The translations under genes and the position numbers were made by a program. Below the pieces are notes generated by a model, which did no database searches, was not told where the DNA came from, and was given only the letters and a program-made list of their open reading frames with translations. From Oikopleura dioica (taxonomy: Eukaryota; Chordata; Appendicularia; Copelata; Oikopleuridae): a stretch of DNA of 64,000 nt. Below are positions 43,736-53,996 of this stretch, piece after piece; within the stretch, counting starts at the first letter, position 1; each line of letters starts with the position of its first letter. Location: assembly GCA_907165135.1 (NCBI GenBank), contig OU015570.1, positions 682,001 to 746,000 of the forward strand, read 5' to 3'.

Positions 43736-44136
43736 CATTAAAAATATGTGATAAGAGCGATTTATTCAATTATTTTTTATCCCCCCTCGACTCTTCGATT
43801 TAAAAAATTTTCTTTTCAGTCTTCATAAATATAAAGTATTATCTGTCGGCCGCTAATCCAACCGAAGAAAAATGTGGCAATTTGATAAAGCTAACTCGGA
43901 GAATAAGAATTATAAATAGGGATTCTACCGGAAAAACGGCGCGCGGCGCGGCGCTCCGCACCCAAAATCGTCCGATGCTATTTTGTTATTTTCGACATAA
44001 TTTCAGTCAAAAACATCATAAAATAATTAAAAATATGACTCTCATTCACAATTTACTCTCAAAAAATATTTTTCGTCGTTTATCGATAGAACTCATCAAA
44101 ACTCTGAGAAAAGGTACATTTTATGTGCTCAATTAA

Positions 44137-45602
44137 GGGATCCCCTCCCGATTTGAAAAATGTTATCGAGGGCTTTTCTATAATACCCTATTAAAATCTC
44201 TTTTGTCTGAGGATCATTTTTATATATTATGTCAAGGGGGCTACGCCACGTGATGAGCCGTGACAAAGATTTGAAAATGGCTTATTTTGTCCAAAAATTT
44301 TACTTAAAAAAAATTCGCGAAATTTTTGACTTTTTGACAGATTCATATGAATGAGGGCTCTATAGATAGCTAAGACAAAGCTTAATCAGGAAAAAATAGT
44401 TTTGATGGAATATTTAGCCAGTAAGGGGCGCTACAGAGCACAAAAAGTCTTAAAAATGCCCAAAAGCAGTCGAAAAAGTTTTTGTTAAGAGAAAATCTAC
44501 AATCCTTGACAAAATCAGATGCCTGTACTAGAGATTGTAGTTTAGGGCACAAGGAAGGTTTTAAGAACAAGATCGGGGATATATATCATAGGGAAAAAAC
44601 GTAGACCGATTTTGAAAAAGGTCCAAAACTAGGGTTTTCGCGACTATCAATCAGGGGTCGAAATCCGTTTTAAAAATTGAAAGTCTAGTCTAGGCTGGGC
44701 TGGGCGATTTTCCAGCCTTTTTAGGCTGCTAGTCTGGGCTGGGTATTTCGGGAAAATGAAAAATCTAGGCTGACAGACTTAGTCTGTTTTAGGCTGAAAG
44801 TCTGCAACCTTAAAATTCACCAATTTGGTCAAGTCTGCGACTTTAGTCTTGAGACTTCCTTCTTTAGGCTCGTTTAAAAAAGGGTAAATAGACTCGTTAT
44901 TTGTCGATTATTATTTTTCTAAAATAAGCACTAGGTAGAGAAATGTCCGAATTTTTCAGAAAAGTGAAAATTTTTACATATCGCTAAATTATTCGTAGAA
45001 AAATTGCCCGTCGAAATCCTCGCTCGCCCATTTGGGTCCTTTAGACGCGCTTTTTTACGGTTGGATTCTTATAACTTTTGATTGAGCTAACCAAATCTGA
45101 AGTTTTTGGAATCAAAATGATTCTCTCGAAAGACTTTAGGCTGGACAGACTAGTCTGTTTCGACCGCTGCTATCAATGTCTTAACGCGCGAGCGCACGGC
45201 GCCCCTTTTTCGGGGCAGAGCCCGTTTATCCTCGATATTTTCGAGTTTTCATGCTCGAAAATTTTCGTAACCCCACCTTGATGGGGTTTAATTTTACCGA
45301 GAGAGTGTCTGTTATGTGTTGTAGAAGACTTTTCTTGACTTAAGAATCGACTAGGTTTGCGCTAGAATGTTTAAATGGGGTTTGCCCCGAAAAATAGGCG
45401 CCGTGCGCTCACCGGGAAAAAAATTTTGTGCGCTCGCGCGTTAAAGGCTATTTCTAGAGGTGATTCGCCTTTTCAAATTAAATTCCATACTAGAGCTTGC
45501 TCATCAAGAAATGGGCTTCAAAAAATGCCCCTCACTTTTAAGATAGCTAAGCCAGAAAAAAAGTAGTTCGACCTCAAAGTTGGCCAAATCGGGGGGGATC
45601 CC
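44137..45602. mobile_element. TTAA element, GGGATCCCC ends
   Basis: TTAA at 44133-44136 and 45603-45606. Ends GGGATCCCCTCCCGATTTG and, inverted, GGGATCCCCCCCGATTTGG. 1466 bp, with a hAT-like MITE inside (44652-45169). AAATGGCGCC/GGCGCCG-type dyads around 45190 and 45400 pair (GCGCGAGCGCAC with GTGCGCTCGCGCG). No transposase ORF. Confidence 0.75.
44652..45169. mobile_element. hAT-like MITE with GTCTAGGCTGGGC words
   Basis: Ends CAGGGGTCGAAA and TTTCGACCGCTG with an exact 8-bp duplication CTATCAAT (44644-44651, 45170-45177). The interior near both ends repeats AGTCTRGGCTG-type words in mixed orientation. Non-coding. Nested within the TTAA element. Confidence 0.85.
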
Positions 45603-45606
45603 TTAA

Positions 45607-46027
45607 CCCTCTGCGTGACGATCAGAACTATCCCTATGCGTGACGCGGGTGCATTCAGTGCACCCGGGCCATCTAGAACAATTTTTTGCTCTTTTCTGTC
45701 ATTTTTCGAAGAAAAACGGCCAAAATTCGCTGTTGTTATTGTCTCAGAGACCGGAATCCCCCTTCTTCGGCGGCGAAAGGGGCTGGAAGTTACGTAACTT
45801 GCATCAAAATAGCTGTTCTCGAGACGAAAAAAAGCAAAATTACGACATTTTTTACGTTTTTAGGTTACTATCAAAGATTTTTTGAGAATTTTACTAAGCA
45901 GGTTGGACGAGTTTTTTGACGTAGATTCTTATTCTTTTCAAATTTTCTAATTCGGGCGAAAATTGAGAGAGAAATGGACAGAAAACCTTGAGCGGGTGCA
46001 CTGAGTGCACCCGCGTCACGCATAGGG
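45607..46027. mobile_element. TTAA element, CCCTATGCGTGACG ends
   Basis: Shares its left TTAA (45603-45606) with the neighbouring element; right TTAA is 46028-46031. Ends CCCTCTGCGTGACG and, inverted, CCCTATGCGTGACG, followed by the dyad CGGGTGCA-n-TGCACCCG on both sides. The CCCT start resembles piggyBac ends. 421 bp, non-coding. Confidence 0.8.
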
Positions 46028-46590
46028 TTAAGCTTCAAAACTCCTGATTTTTTGATATGTCAAAAAATTTACCCTTTGTCAAAATCTGTAAAAATTATAA
46101 GACCATGCAATAAGAACAGCCTTCAGAAATTGCAAATAACTGAGTGAAGAAAGCGCCGCAGTAGGGGCGCGGAGCCAAGAAATGAGTTTCTCTTACTTTT
46201 GAAGTAGCAAATAAGCTTCAAAATCTCTTATAAAAGGGTGTGGAAAACTAATTTTAAAATAATTATTTTCAGATATGTTTAATAACAGACCTTTTTAAGA
46301 AATCTGTGAAAATTTCAAGACCGGGGATAAACAAAAACATCATAAAACAGACCGATGATTGAGTGTAGGTATAACTTATACCGTATAAGCGCGCTAGTGC
46401 ATTACGGGGCGAACGCGGCTCCGGAATAAGTTTCTCTTACTTTTCAAGCCGGAAAAAACCTTCGAAATCTCTGATTTTTGAGTATGTTCAGGAACAGACA
46501 TTTGTTAAGAATCTGTGAATGTTTGGAGACTGGGGATAAACTAGAACAATCTCAAATCGTCCGATGACTGACTGAAAGTGACGGCGCGCT
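46028..46590. other. Degenerate GCGCTAGTGCATTACG repeats
   Basis: Three diverged units of about 190 bp, each with TTTCTCTTACTTTT, AAGAATCTGTGAA and AGCGCGCTAGTGCNTTACG motifs (46140-46240, 46270-46450, 46440-46620). No gene. Confidence 0.45.
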
Positions 46591-47210
46591 AGTGCCTTAC
46601 GCGCTCCCCTTTCCGGGCCTCCGGTTGAACCTTAACTCGGCAAACTCGGCGGACTCCGCAGATCCGGCAGACAAGGCGGTCAATAGAAAAAGCTCGAAAA
46701 TGGTCTATTTTTCCAATAATTCTTAATCAATCAAATATTAAAGGCACCAAATATGTGTTATGATAGTTATCTGGCAAAAAAAAATCATTACACTCGTTTC
46801 TCAGTGAAAAATTCAGCGATGAAGCCCGCTCCGCGGGTGAGATGGAAGAAAACCCCATATTTGCTAAAAAATCTAAAATTTTTGATCTAAAATTGCAACA
46901 TACCGTGATTATCATTTCTGAGTGACTATTCTTGTCCGCCTACGCTCGTCATTATAACATTTTTGCATGGGAAAAATGTTATAACGAAAAATTGACAATG
47001 TTAATTGACGGAGCGTAGGCGGACATAGTAGTCATCTAGAAATGATAATCGCGGTATTATAGTTTTCGACTTAAGAAAGAATGTTTCTATCAATTAAATG
47101 GTTTCTCCTTGAAAAAATACAGGCAAAAGGACAGAATTTGATGAAAAAATATCTGCCGAGTTTGCTGAGTTAAGGTCGTTCTCCGGAAAGCATTAGCGCG
47201 CCCCGTATTC
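46590..47210. repeat. Foldback palindrome about 620 bp
   Basis: Arms pair around about 46979: TCCGCCTACGCTC with GAGCGTAGGCGGA, GTTATAACGA around the centre, AACCTTAACTCGGCAAACTCGG with its complement at the outer ends. The arms have small unpaired segments (for example 46690-46900). No gene. Confidence 0.6.
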
Positions 47211-48075
47211 TCGGTGGGTGCACACTATGACCTAGTGAAGGAAATCTGTCACAAATAACGGCGGGTTATCTGGACAAAAAAATCCCGGAAGTGGTAAGCA
47301 ACCCGTTTACTAAGAATAAGTCGACTCCAGTCAAAGATTACTTCCAAACCGAATCAAGTACTTGAGCTTACCACCAAGCGACCTTATCAGCTATAAATAA
47401 TTTAAAAATATGATAAATGATTTGAGAAAAAATCGGAAAGAGGGGGGCTGGAAAATCCTTAGAATACTTAGTCGTTCGATTTTTATTTTTGAGTTTTTAT
47501 TTAAAAACAGGACTAATACGCCATATTGGACCGATACGCCATCATAAAAAGGACCAATACGCCATATAGGACGAATACGTCAAATGGACGAATACGTCAT
47601 ATGACGTATCGGTCCTACATGACGTATTCGTCCATATGACGTATTTGTCCATATGACGTATTTGTCCATATGACGTATTGGTCCTCTTCTCGACATTCAC
47701 GACATTGACGACATAGTCCGGGCCCCAAAATTTTTTATATTAGTCCTGTTCGGGCATAAGAAAAAAATTTTTAAAAAAGATTCCCAATAGCTATGCATAA
47801 AATTTTATTGAAGATAAAAGCCAAGTGTCTGTTTCATATAAACACCAATTATTGAGATTGCAGCTTATAGATTTTTTGAGATAAGGCCGTTTTAATATAG
47901 CTATAGCTAGAAAAAATATGTCATTTGAAAAGTAAAAGGCGTCGAAACTGTTCTTATTTTTATTTCTGCCTCTAAAATTTGTCGTGCATGTATTTTGAAA
48001 CCTTTACTGCAAATAACAAAGGGACAATAGTTTATCAGCATTGATAATATATTAAATTCGATTTTTTAAAGCTTT
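47211..48075. other. Non-coding, contains right ATACGTCAT block
   Basis: 47510-47690 is the right block of GGACCAATACGCCATAT / CATATGACGTATTCGTCC words. The rest is AT-rich with no gene. Confidence 0.45.
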
Positions 48076-48079
48076 TTAA

Positions 48080-48518
48080 CCATAGCTCGAGCACTAGCGA
48101 TCACCCATTCTCGGACGCGAGCACAATTTTTGAGCTCGGCCTCTAGAGAAAATTTTAGCAAATCTAACCAATTAGAACGCATTATTTTCTTTCAAGAGGC
48201 TTCTCCTTCTGTTTTCCAAGTCTCAGAGACGACATTTCAGCCCGGTGTTGAGAGAAAATGTCTCTTTTTCACTCAAATTTCTTACAATATTGTATGTTGT
48301 AATGTTACATCTAGAGACAAAATTCGCATTTTTACGGACAATTTTACGTTTAATTCCTTAAGCAGTTGATAATTTTTTTCGGAGAAATCTGTTGTAAACG
48401 TAAAAATAGCCAAAGACTCTAAGTTTTTTTGAATTTTTTGATTATCTCAAAAATTGAAGAAAATCGTAATACAACAACTATCGCGAGCTCATAAAGTGTG
48501 CTCGCGCTCGAGATACGG
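48080..48518. mobile_element. TTAA element, CTCGAGCGCGAGC ends, copy 1
   Basis: TTAA at 48076-48079 and 48519-48522. Right end, inverted, CCGTATCTCGAGCGCGAGCA; the left end CCATAGCTCGAGCAC is diverged. Family partner at 61768-62099. 439 bp, non-coding. Confidence 0.65.
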
Positions 48519-48522
48519 TTAA

Positions 48523-49570
48523 CCAAAAATAGCCATATTTAGAGCTTTTTAGCCTCTCTAATCCCACGTTCACCACCAATGATGCTAAATTTTTGTCGGT
48601 TGGGGTTTTTGACCATGCTGAATTCGGTACTGATGAGAAAAAAAGGATTTGAGAATTTTTTTTTCTGTGTCCAACCCTATTTTACACATCATAATCTCAA
48701 ACCCTGATCATGATTTTAAGTCATTTTTTAAATATCCCTTAAAGTTTTGTCTAGCCATATCAAGATAATCTTCAGCTTTAATCTTCTTTTTTCCTCTTAT
48801 TAAAAGATCTTCGCAAACATTTTTTATTGCAGCACTCGACCAGCCTTCTGTTACTTTTGTTAAAGAGCTTTTCTCGAGATAAGATACAGTTGAGCCTTTT
48901 AAAATCTTTAAACATGACTCATGTTTAATGACTCATGTAACATGAGTGTTAAATACAGGGACTGGACTTTCGGCGACTATTTATTGGACGCAAAAGACTT
49001 GTCGGTAAACAAGGAGCTTAGAAAATGCGTGGTTTATTGAGTAAAACAGCCGGGACATGGGCGAACTGGCAGCAGAGAGAAGTGTATTTAAGAGCCGGTT
49101 GTTCATGTGAAAAATAGTTGGGCGGACAGTTTCCTCACCCATGAATGCGCGTGAGGCTGTGGGTAATGAATGGACACGTGGAAATGACTTATATGCTCAA
49201 ATACAGTGAAAACTCAAAAATTGGCCGGTTTTCAGATCCAAATTTCCGAAAAAAGCGGCCAAATTTTGAGTTTTTGCCGGGTAGCCAAGCTTCCTCTTCA
49301 AAAAGCAAAGTTTCGAAATTTTCGAATTTGGGCATGATTTTCACGTTTTTGATGAATTTTATTCAATTTTTTTGCTTGTTCTAAGTCATTTTTATCAAAA
49401 TAAAGTTATTTTAGATGATTTAAACGCTTCAAAATAGCTAAAAATGGTCAGAAAGACCATAATTTGGGTCTATTTTGATGCAAATTTTTATTTTTGAAAA
49501 AGCGGCCAATTTTTGAGTCTTTTTCAGATTCAAAATTCAGCCAATTTCGATCAAAACCGGCCAAATTTAG
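48523..49570. other. Intergenic with dispersed repeat
   Basis: 49019-49170 is a copy of the repeat at 21246-21406 (GGTTTATTGAGTAAAACAGC, GCAGAGAGAAGTGTATT, GAAAAATAGTTGGGCGGA). 49200-49560 has AAAGCGGCCAAATTTTGAG motifs in both orientations. No gene. Confidence 0.45.
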
Positions 49571-49574
49571 AGTA

Positions 49575-50295
49575 CCGTGGTTTTCCATCTTAAGAGCGCC
49601 CAACTTAAGAGCGTTTTTGCCAATATTTTCCAAATTTTGTTATCTGAGAAAATCCCAACTTTAGAGCGTTTTTAGGAATTTTTAATTAATAATTAGAATA
49701 ACGTTTATTTCAACCTGAAAAATCATTGAAAAAAATTGTTTTCTACGCTTTTTTCTCAGGTGAAATCATAGCCTCTGATTCAAAGATCGTAATTTTTTAT
49801 AATAAATAGGTAAAAATGGGTAGACGGCGGGTTCCATTCTTTGTGAAGAATGATTCTTTTTCAAAGAATGATTCTTTTTCGCAAAGAATCATTCTTTTAA
49901 GAATACCTGAAACAACGCATAAAAGACAGTCAAAAGTTCAGAAACAAAATTCTGTTTATGCAAATAACTCAGGAGCGAGTGTGCGCTTCGCGCCAGTTAT
50001 CAGGAAACTCCAGAGAGTTTGATATCCAAGAATTTTTATATATCCGAAAAACTTATTTTTACCTAATTTTCTCTAGAATATTGGAAAAAGAATGATTCTT
50101 TAAAAAGAATGGAATCCGCCGTCACCCGTAAAAATGACCTCAGATGCATTTTTAGAGTTTTGGAAAAATTCTTTTTATGTATTTTCATTCATCATTTTTT
50201 CATGTCATCCTAGTTTGATCGTAAATTTTCCAACTTAAGAGCGTTTTGGTCTACCCTTGTCATCTGAAAAACGCTCTTAAGATGGAAAACGACGG
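49575..50295. mobile_element. TA-flanked element, CTTAAGAGCG words
   Basis: Ends CCGTGGTTTTCCATCTTAAG and, inverted, CCGTCGTTTTCCATCTTAAG; TA at 49573 and 50296. CTTAAGAGCGTTTT repeats just inside both ends. Contains the Mutator-like MITE 49819-50127. Non-coding. Confidence 0.75.
49819..50127. mobile_element. Mutator-like MITE, 9-bp duplication
   Basis: Exact duplication GTAAAAATG (49810-49818, 50128-50136). Ends GGTAGACGGCGGGTTCCATTC and, inverted, GGGTGACGGCGGATTCCATTC. AAGAATGATTCTTT words repeat inside. Same family as 6295-6731. Confidence 0.75.
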
Positions 50296-50342
50296 TATTT
50301 TGCTGATAATTTTCATTAAATTCTGTCTGAAAAACCTTATTA

Positions 50343-50850
50343 CAGTGTGAAGCACTTTTAAGACCGATTTTTGGATGACAGCGAATTTCAAAAGTGGCCT
50401 TAAAATGGATATTTTTTGTCCCGAGTCGGATGACAAGAAATTTTTCCCTTTTTTGGACAAAAAATATTAGAAATTTAAATCATTAACATGAACCCTGCAA
50501 TCTTCAAGCGATCATGGCTTAACACAGGACTACCCGAGAAGGTCCCGAGAAAAAGTTCTGGAGAAACACCAGGAAAAATTGGTCGACAGACAACACGTCC
50601 TTCAACATTGATTGAGAGTGTAAAAGAGCCTCAAGTTCAAGGGACAGACAATGCCGACGCTGAGAAGCCATTGACTTCAAAATGGCAGGAGACGCAGTCG
50701 AATATAACTAGCTTTTTTAAGTGAAACTTTCGGATTTTGAATAACAATTGAAAAAAGTGGCCTTAAAATGGATTTTTCTAGGATGACAGATTTTGGGGAT
50801 TTTCCGAAAAAGTGGCCTTAAAAGAGTCGGCCTTAAAAGTGCTTCACATG
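50343..50850 (+). mobile_element. TA-flanked element, CAGTGTGAAGCAC family, copy 2
   Basis: Ends CAGTGTGAAGCACTTTTAAG and, inverted, CATGTGAAGCACTTTTAAGG; TA at 50341 and 50851. Subterminal AAAAGTGGCCTTAAAA motifs as in 9324-10099. Contains the 78-codon ORF below. TA target plus CAGT ends suggest the pogo/Tc1 group. Confidence 0.8.
50488..50724 (+). CDS. 78-residue transposon protein ending in a PIP box
   Basis: ATG at 50488, TGA at 50722. The N-terminus MNPAIFKRSWLNTGL resembles the helix that ends the DDE region in pogo/Tigger transposases (a SW/F-x-x-x-G pattern). The middle is basic and Ser/Thr/Pro-rich. The last ten residues contain QSNITSFF, which fits the PCNA-interacting consensus Q-x-x-[ILM]-x-x-[FY]-[FY] exactly, followed by a basic Lys. 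Drosophila pogo transposase is known to bind PCNA. Reading: a retained C-terminal transposase fragment or an independent PCNA-binding microprotein inside a short TIR element. Expression unknown. Confidence 0.5.
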   Translation: MNPAIFKRSWLNTGLPEKVPRKSSGETPGKIGRQTTRPSTLIESVKEPQVQGTDNADAEKPLTSKWQETQSNITSFFK

Positions 50851-50914
50851 TATGAGTCGGTGAGTATACACTGTATCTTTTGATTATTGCCCGTGGTCGC
50901 GAATTCTTATCAGT

Positions 50915-51042
50915 AAATTTTCGGATTCCCCAATATACTCCTCCCTTCAACTTCAACCAAAAAATACACCACATAAATGGCCTTTTCCTCTTCTGGTTTG
51001 GGTAATAGATTGGAGATAATCGCGTGTCCTATCGACACCATA
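50915..51042 (+). pseudogene. pol: Integrase C-terminal fragment of element 4 family
   Basis: Near-identical to 60396-60522, coding FRIPQYTPPFN-type integrase end sequence. Followed at exactly the same base by the same MITE, so the fragment and MITE were copied together. Confidence 0.75.
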
Positions 51043-51419
51043 GTTGGAAAAAACACCCGAAAACCGCGTGCGCGTGCGTGCGCGAATTTTTAAAAAAAGT
51101 GCGTGCGTGGGCCTGCGTATTGATTTTCAGAACCCGTGTGTGGACGCGTGCGCGCACGTAAGCACCTTTTAACATAATGTTTTTCTTGTGTTTTTAGCTA
51201 AAATTTAGGTAAGTTTGATCAATTTTTGTATAAATTAAGTTAAATATTGACTTTGATTCTAAACTTTAGAATCTAAAGAAACAAGTGAAGAGCTCTTCGA
51301 AAACACCATTAAATGATTATTCTTTGTTGAGATTTTTGAGAAAATTTTTTCGGAAGGACAAAAACTCAAAATTTAGAAGAAAAAATCTCGCGTGCGAGTG
51401 CGTACGTGTTTTTTCCAAC
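51043..51419. mobile_element. TA-flanked MITE with GCGTGCGTG words, copy 1
   Basis: Ends GTTGGAAAAAACAC and GTGTTTTTTCCAAC with TA on both sides (51041-51042, 51420-51421). GTGCGCGTGCGTGCGCG words lie next to each end. Second copy at 60523-60896, about 97% identical. Non-coding. Confidence 0.85.
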
Positions 51420-51421
51420 TA

Positions 51422-51867
51422 CCGATGAAAGTAGGGGGTTGCCCTGGACTCGAGCCCGAATTAGCGACACCAAGTGTGCGTGTTTCGCTTTTTCATTAAG
51501 CGGAGGACCACGCGGAGCCTCCGCGGCGGAGGAACCCGCCAGCTGGAAGAATTCCCTTTTATGAAAAGAAAATCCTCTCACTGAACTCTCGCATTTTTGG
51601 ATTTCTTTTTCACGTGAGAGAAGGGGAACTAAAAAATTAATATATATTCGTTATGAATTTTATTTTTCGAAAAAAATCGAAAATTTTCATTTTCTTTTGA
51701 AAAGCTTTCTAAAGTGATAAAAATAATTTTAAAAACAGAATGAACTGATTTTAATTCGTCTTGGCCAAAGAAAAAGCCTAATTCGACGACTGTAAACTTA
51801 AGTAAAAAAAATTATATAAAAACCATAAAAAAATTAAAAACAGGGACAATACAAATTTTAACATCAG
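51422..51867. other. Non-coding spacer
   Basis: AT-rich after a short G/C-rich part (51480-51545). No gene recognised. Confidence 0.4.
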
Positions 51868-52762
51868 ATGGCGGTGGGTGGGGTTGGGGACGCAACTGAG
51901 AATGATCAACTCAGTGTTCTCCCAGCCTATGTCAAGCAGAGTTCCAAAAAACGCAAAATTCTCGCGTGCGCGTGCGTGCGCGTGCGGAGAAATTTAGAAT
52001 TTCGCGTGCGCGTGCGTGCGCGTGCGGAGACGACTTTCGAACACGCGTGCACACGCGTGCGCACGCGTGCGTGATCGTGCGCGTGCGCAAAAGGGATAAA
52101 ATTGCCAAATCTGACCAATTTTTGGCATCTCTAATTTTTCAATCGATAATTCTAGAACAATAATTGCTAGAACCAAGTCAAAATTGTTTTCAAACATAAG
52201 AAAACCGAAAATTTTATGCATTGAAATTGACTCTAGAAATTTTTTCGGCATAAATAACATAAAAACGCCAAATTTTCTAGGATTTCGAGCACGCGCACGA
52301 TCACGCACGCGTGCGCAATCTCAATCTTCGCGTGCGCGTGCGTGCGCGTGCGCACAAATTTTCAAAATCTGCGTGCGAGTGCGTGCGCGTGCGCACGCAC
52401 GCAAACACGCGCACGCGTGCGCACGGACGCACGCGTGTTTTGGAACTCTGATGTCAAGCCCCTTAAATTTAAAAATCAAGGGACGGGGCTGAAACGGCCC
52501 GTAGGGCCGTCAAGCCCCTTAAATTTAAAAATCAAGGGACGGGGCTGAAACGGCCCGTAGGGCCGTCAAGCCCCTTAAATTTAAAAATCAAGGGACGGGG
52601 CTGAAACGGCCCGTAGGGCCGTCAAGCCCCTTAAATTTAAAAATCAAGGGACGGGGCTGAAACGGCCCGTAGGGCCGTCAAGCCCCTTAAATTTAAAAAT
52701 CAAGGGACGGGGCTGAAACGGCCCGTAGGGCCGTCAAGCCTCTTAAATTTAAAAATCATGGT
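51868..52762 (+). repeat. 56-bp hairpin satellite with header, locus 2
   Basis: Header GGGTGGGGTTGGGGACGCAACT (51875-51896) leads to CCTATGTCAAGC, then a hAT-like MITE is inserted (51937-52450), and the array resumes at 52451 with about 5.5 near-identical 56-bp units containing AAACGGCCCGTAGGGCCGTC. Units here are almost identical to one another, unlike locus 1, so this array is younger or recently homogenised. Confidence 0.9.
51937..52450. mobile_element. hAT-like MITE with GCGTGCGCGTGC words
   Basis: Ends CAGAGTTCCAAAA and TTTTGGAACTCTG with an exact 8-bp duplication ATGTCAAG (51929-51936, 52451-52458). Both halves carry dense GCGTGCGCGTGCGTGCGCG words. Open frames over it are purine-pyrimidine repeat artefacts. 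Confidence 0.9.
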
Positions 52763-52777
52763 CTGCTTTTGAGAGAG

Positions 52778-53090
52778 TCACCTTCAAGCTTTCTCTTGGC
52801 TCGTTCATTCCATTCGAGACTTTTTCTCAGCTTCGAGGCCGATTTCAATCGACCTGCTGTTAGAGTTTGCCCTTGGACTTGGTGAGATGGACGACCTTCT
52901 CTTCCTCATTTTGAAGATCTCCAAGAGTCTGCTGGTCGTCTTCTTGAAGAGCTTTCTTCTTCTTTTGAAGCTTGTTAGTGGCCTTGCTAACAGAGTCAAA
53001 TCCCTCGAAAACGTTCTGGGACTTGTTCTCAGTCCCATGCTTTTCTTTTTCTATCTTGGCAAGAGTCAGCTCAAGATAAAAGAGTAAAAT
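52778..53090 (-). pseudogene. Myosin heavy chain tail fragment
   Basis: Minus strand reads [17 protein letters not shown], then [34 protein letters not shown] and, after breaks, EAEKKSRME and ERAKRKLEGD, the conserved coiled-coil rod sequence of animal muscle-type class II myosin heavy chains (LTKxKxKLEQQV...RAKRKLEGD). A TAA replaces a Glu codon near 52860, and frameshifts lie near 52845 and 52812. About 100 codons are uninterrupted by introns. A pseudogene fragment captured into repeat DNA. It supports an animal source. Confidence 0.85.
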
Positions 53091-53118
53091 TTAATCCCTA
53101 TAAATGTGGGTGTATTCA

Positions 53119-53190
53119 TAAGTTTCCGGATGAGTGGAGAGCGCGCTCGCTTAGTGAGCTGAGTGCGTTGGTTCGAATCTCCATTTTTGC
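53119..53190 (+). tRNA. Degenerate tRNA-Thr(AGT)-like sequence
   Basis: Resembles a tRNA: D-arm-like TGAGTGGAGAGCGCG, anticodon arm CTCGC-TTAGTGA-GCTGAG with anticodon AGT (one bulged base), T-loop GGTTCGAATC, and a T9 terminator 12 bases later. The T stem and acceptor stem pair poorly, so it is a pseudogene or the head of a tRNA-derived SINE; 53190-53430 could be the body. Confidence 0.35.
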
Positions 53191-53375
53191 ATTTTTTTTT
53201 CACCCTGATTCGCGCGCGATCCCTTGTTTTTTATTGTAAAAACGTCATCGCACCACCAAATGTTAAAAACACCGCCAAAAATATTTTTACTCAGTTCCGC
53301 CATCGCTTTGGTCAAAAGTGAGAGAGAGGTGAGGACTTTTTGCCTGGAACAACAGCGCCAGGGGGTGGCCAAATC

Positions 53376-53405
53376 TCATTCCCCGTATATGGGGAATGAG
53401 ATTTT
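53376..53405. repeat. 30-bp perfect hairpin
   Basis: ATCTCATTCCCC and GGGGAATGAGAT pair around GTATAT, upstream of the element 4 LTR. Role unknown. Confidence 0.5.
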
Positions 53406-53460
53406 TCCCGGGCAATGCTTTACTTTCATCGGTATGATCGATACTGTTCGTAAAGCCGTA

Positions 53461-53992
53461 TGGTAGTGGTTTTACAGAATTGCTTTTATTAGGATCACGC
53501 CGCGGGGCAAAGCAAAGCTTGCCACGCGAGCACTGCGCGTAGGTAAAAATGATGGCGCACTAGCGCTGGCGAAATAATCGACTCTAAAACGCGCGCCCTT
53601 CCTGAAAAACCAAATAATCCGTTTTAAAACGCCGCTCTTCAAATTATCCTCACGTCCTGATGCTCGAAATCCGATTAATCCGCTAAAATGGAATTATTCC
53701 TTTTCCAGTGACAAAATCCGTTGGTAACGAATTATTACGTTCATGTTCAATAAATTCGATGAAAACGATACGATCGAATAACAGCCGATAAATCAACTGG
53801 GAACCCGAAAATTTGATAAACTATAAAAACCGCTCACCATCTCTCTCACAGTCATTCTCACTTTTACGCTCATAGAGATAAGATCAAATAAATGCTCAAA
53901 AACTTTACTCTTTTTATACACAGCCAACTTTTCTCAGTTGTCTGTATATTTCTCTTGTGTTTACTTATTTGTATAGGTTGCAAACCATTACA
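53461..53992 (+). repeat. Element 4 5' LTR
   Basis: Inverted match of 19983-20516. Starts TGGTAGTGG (one extra base compared with TGTAGTGG) and ends CCATTACA. TATA box CTATAAAAACC at 53821-53831, AATAAA at 53887-53892. Confidence 0.93.
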
Positions 53993-53996
53993 AATT

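Larger units (their letters stand above)
43174..47736. mobile_element. Possible 4.5-kb foldback with ATACGTCAT words
   Basis: CCCGGACTATG...GTCGTCAATGTCGT near 43190-43225 is inverted at 47697-47730. Beside each lies a block of GGACCAATACGTCATAT-type words in both orientations (43546-43735 and 47510-47690). About 300 bp interrupt the left arm at 43231-43530. The interior holds TTAA and hAT-like elements, so most of the length is nested insertion. No transposase is seen. Confidence 0.45.

Noticed and set aside
51868-52548. Arg/Ala/Cys-rich ORFs over GCGTGC repeats
   Set aside because: Simple-repeat translation on both strands.
53461-53600. Independent promoter
   Set aside because: It is the U3 part of the element 4 LTR.
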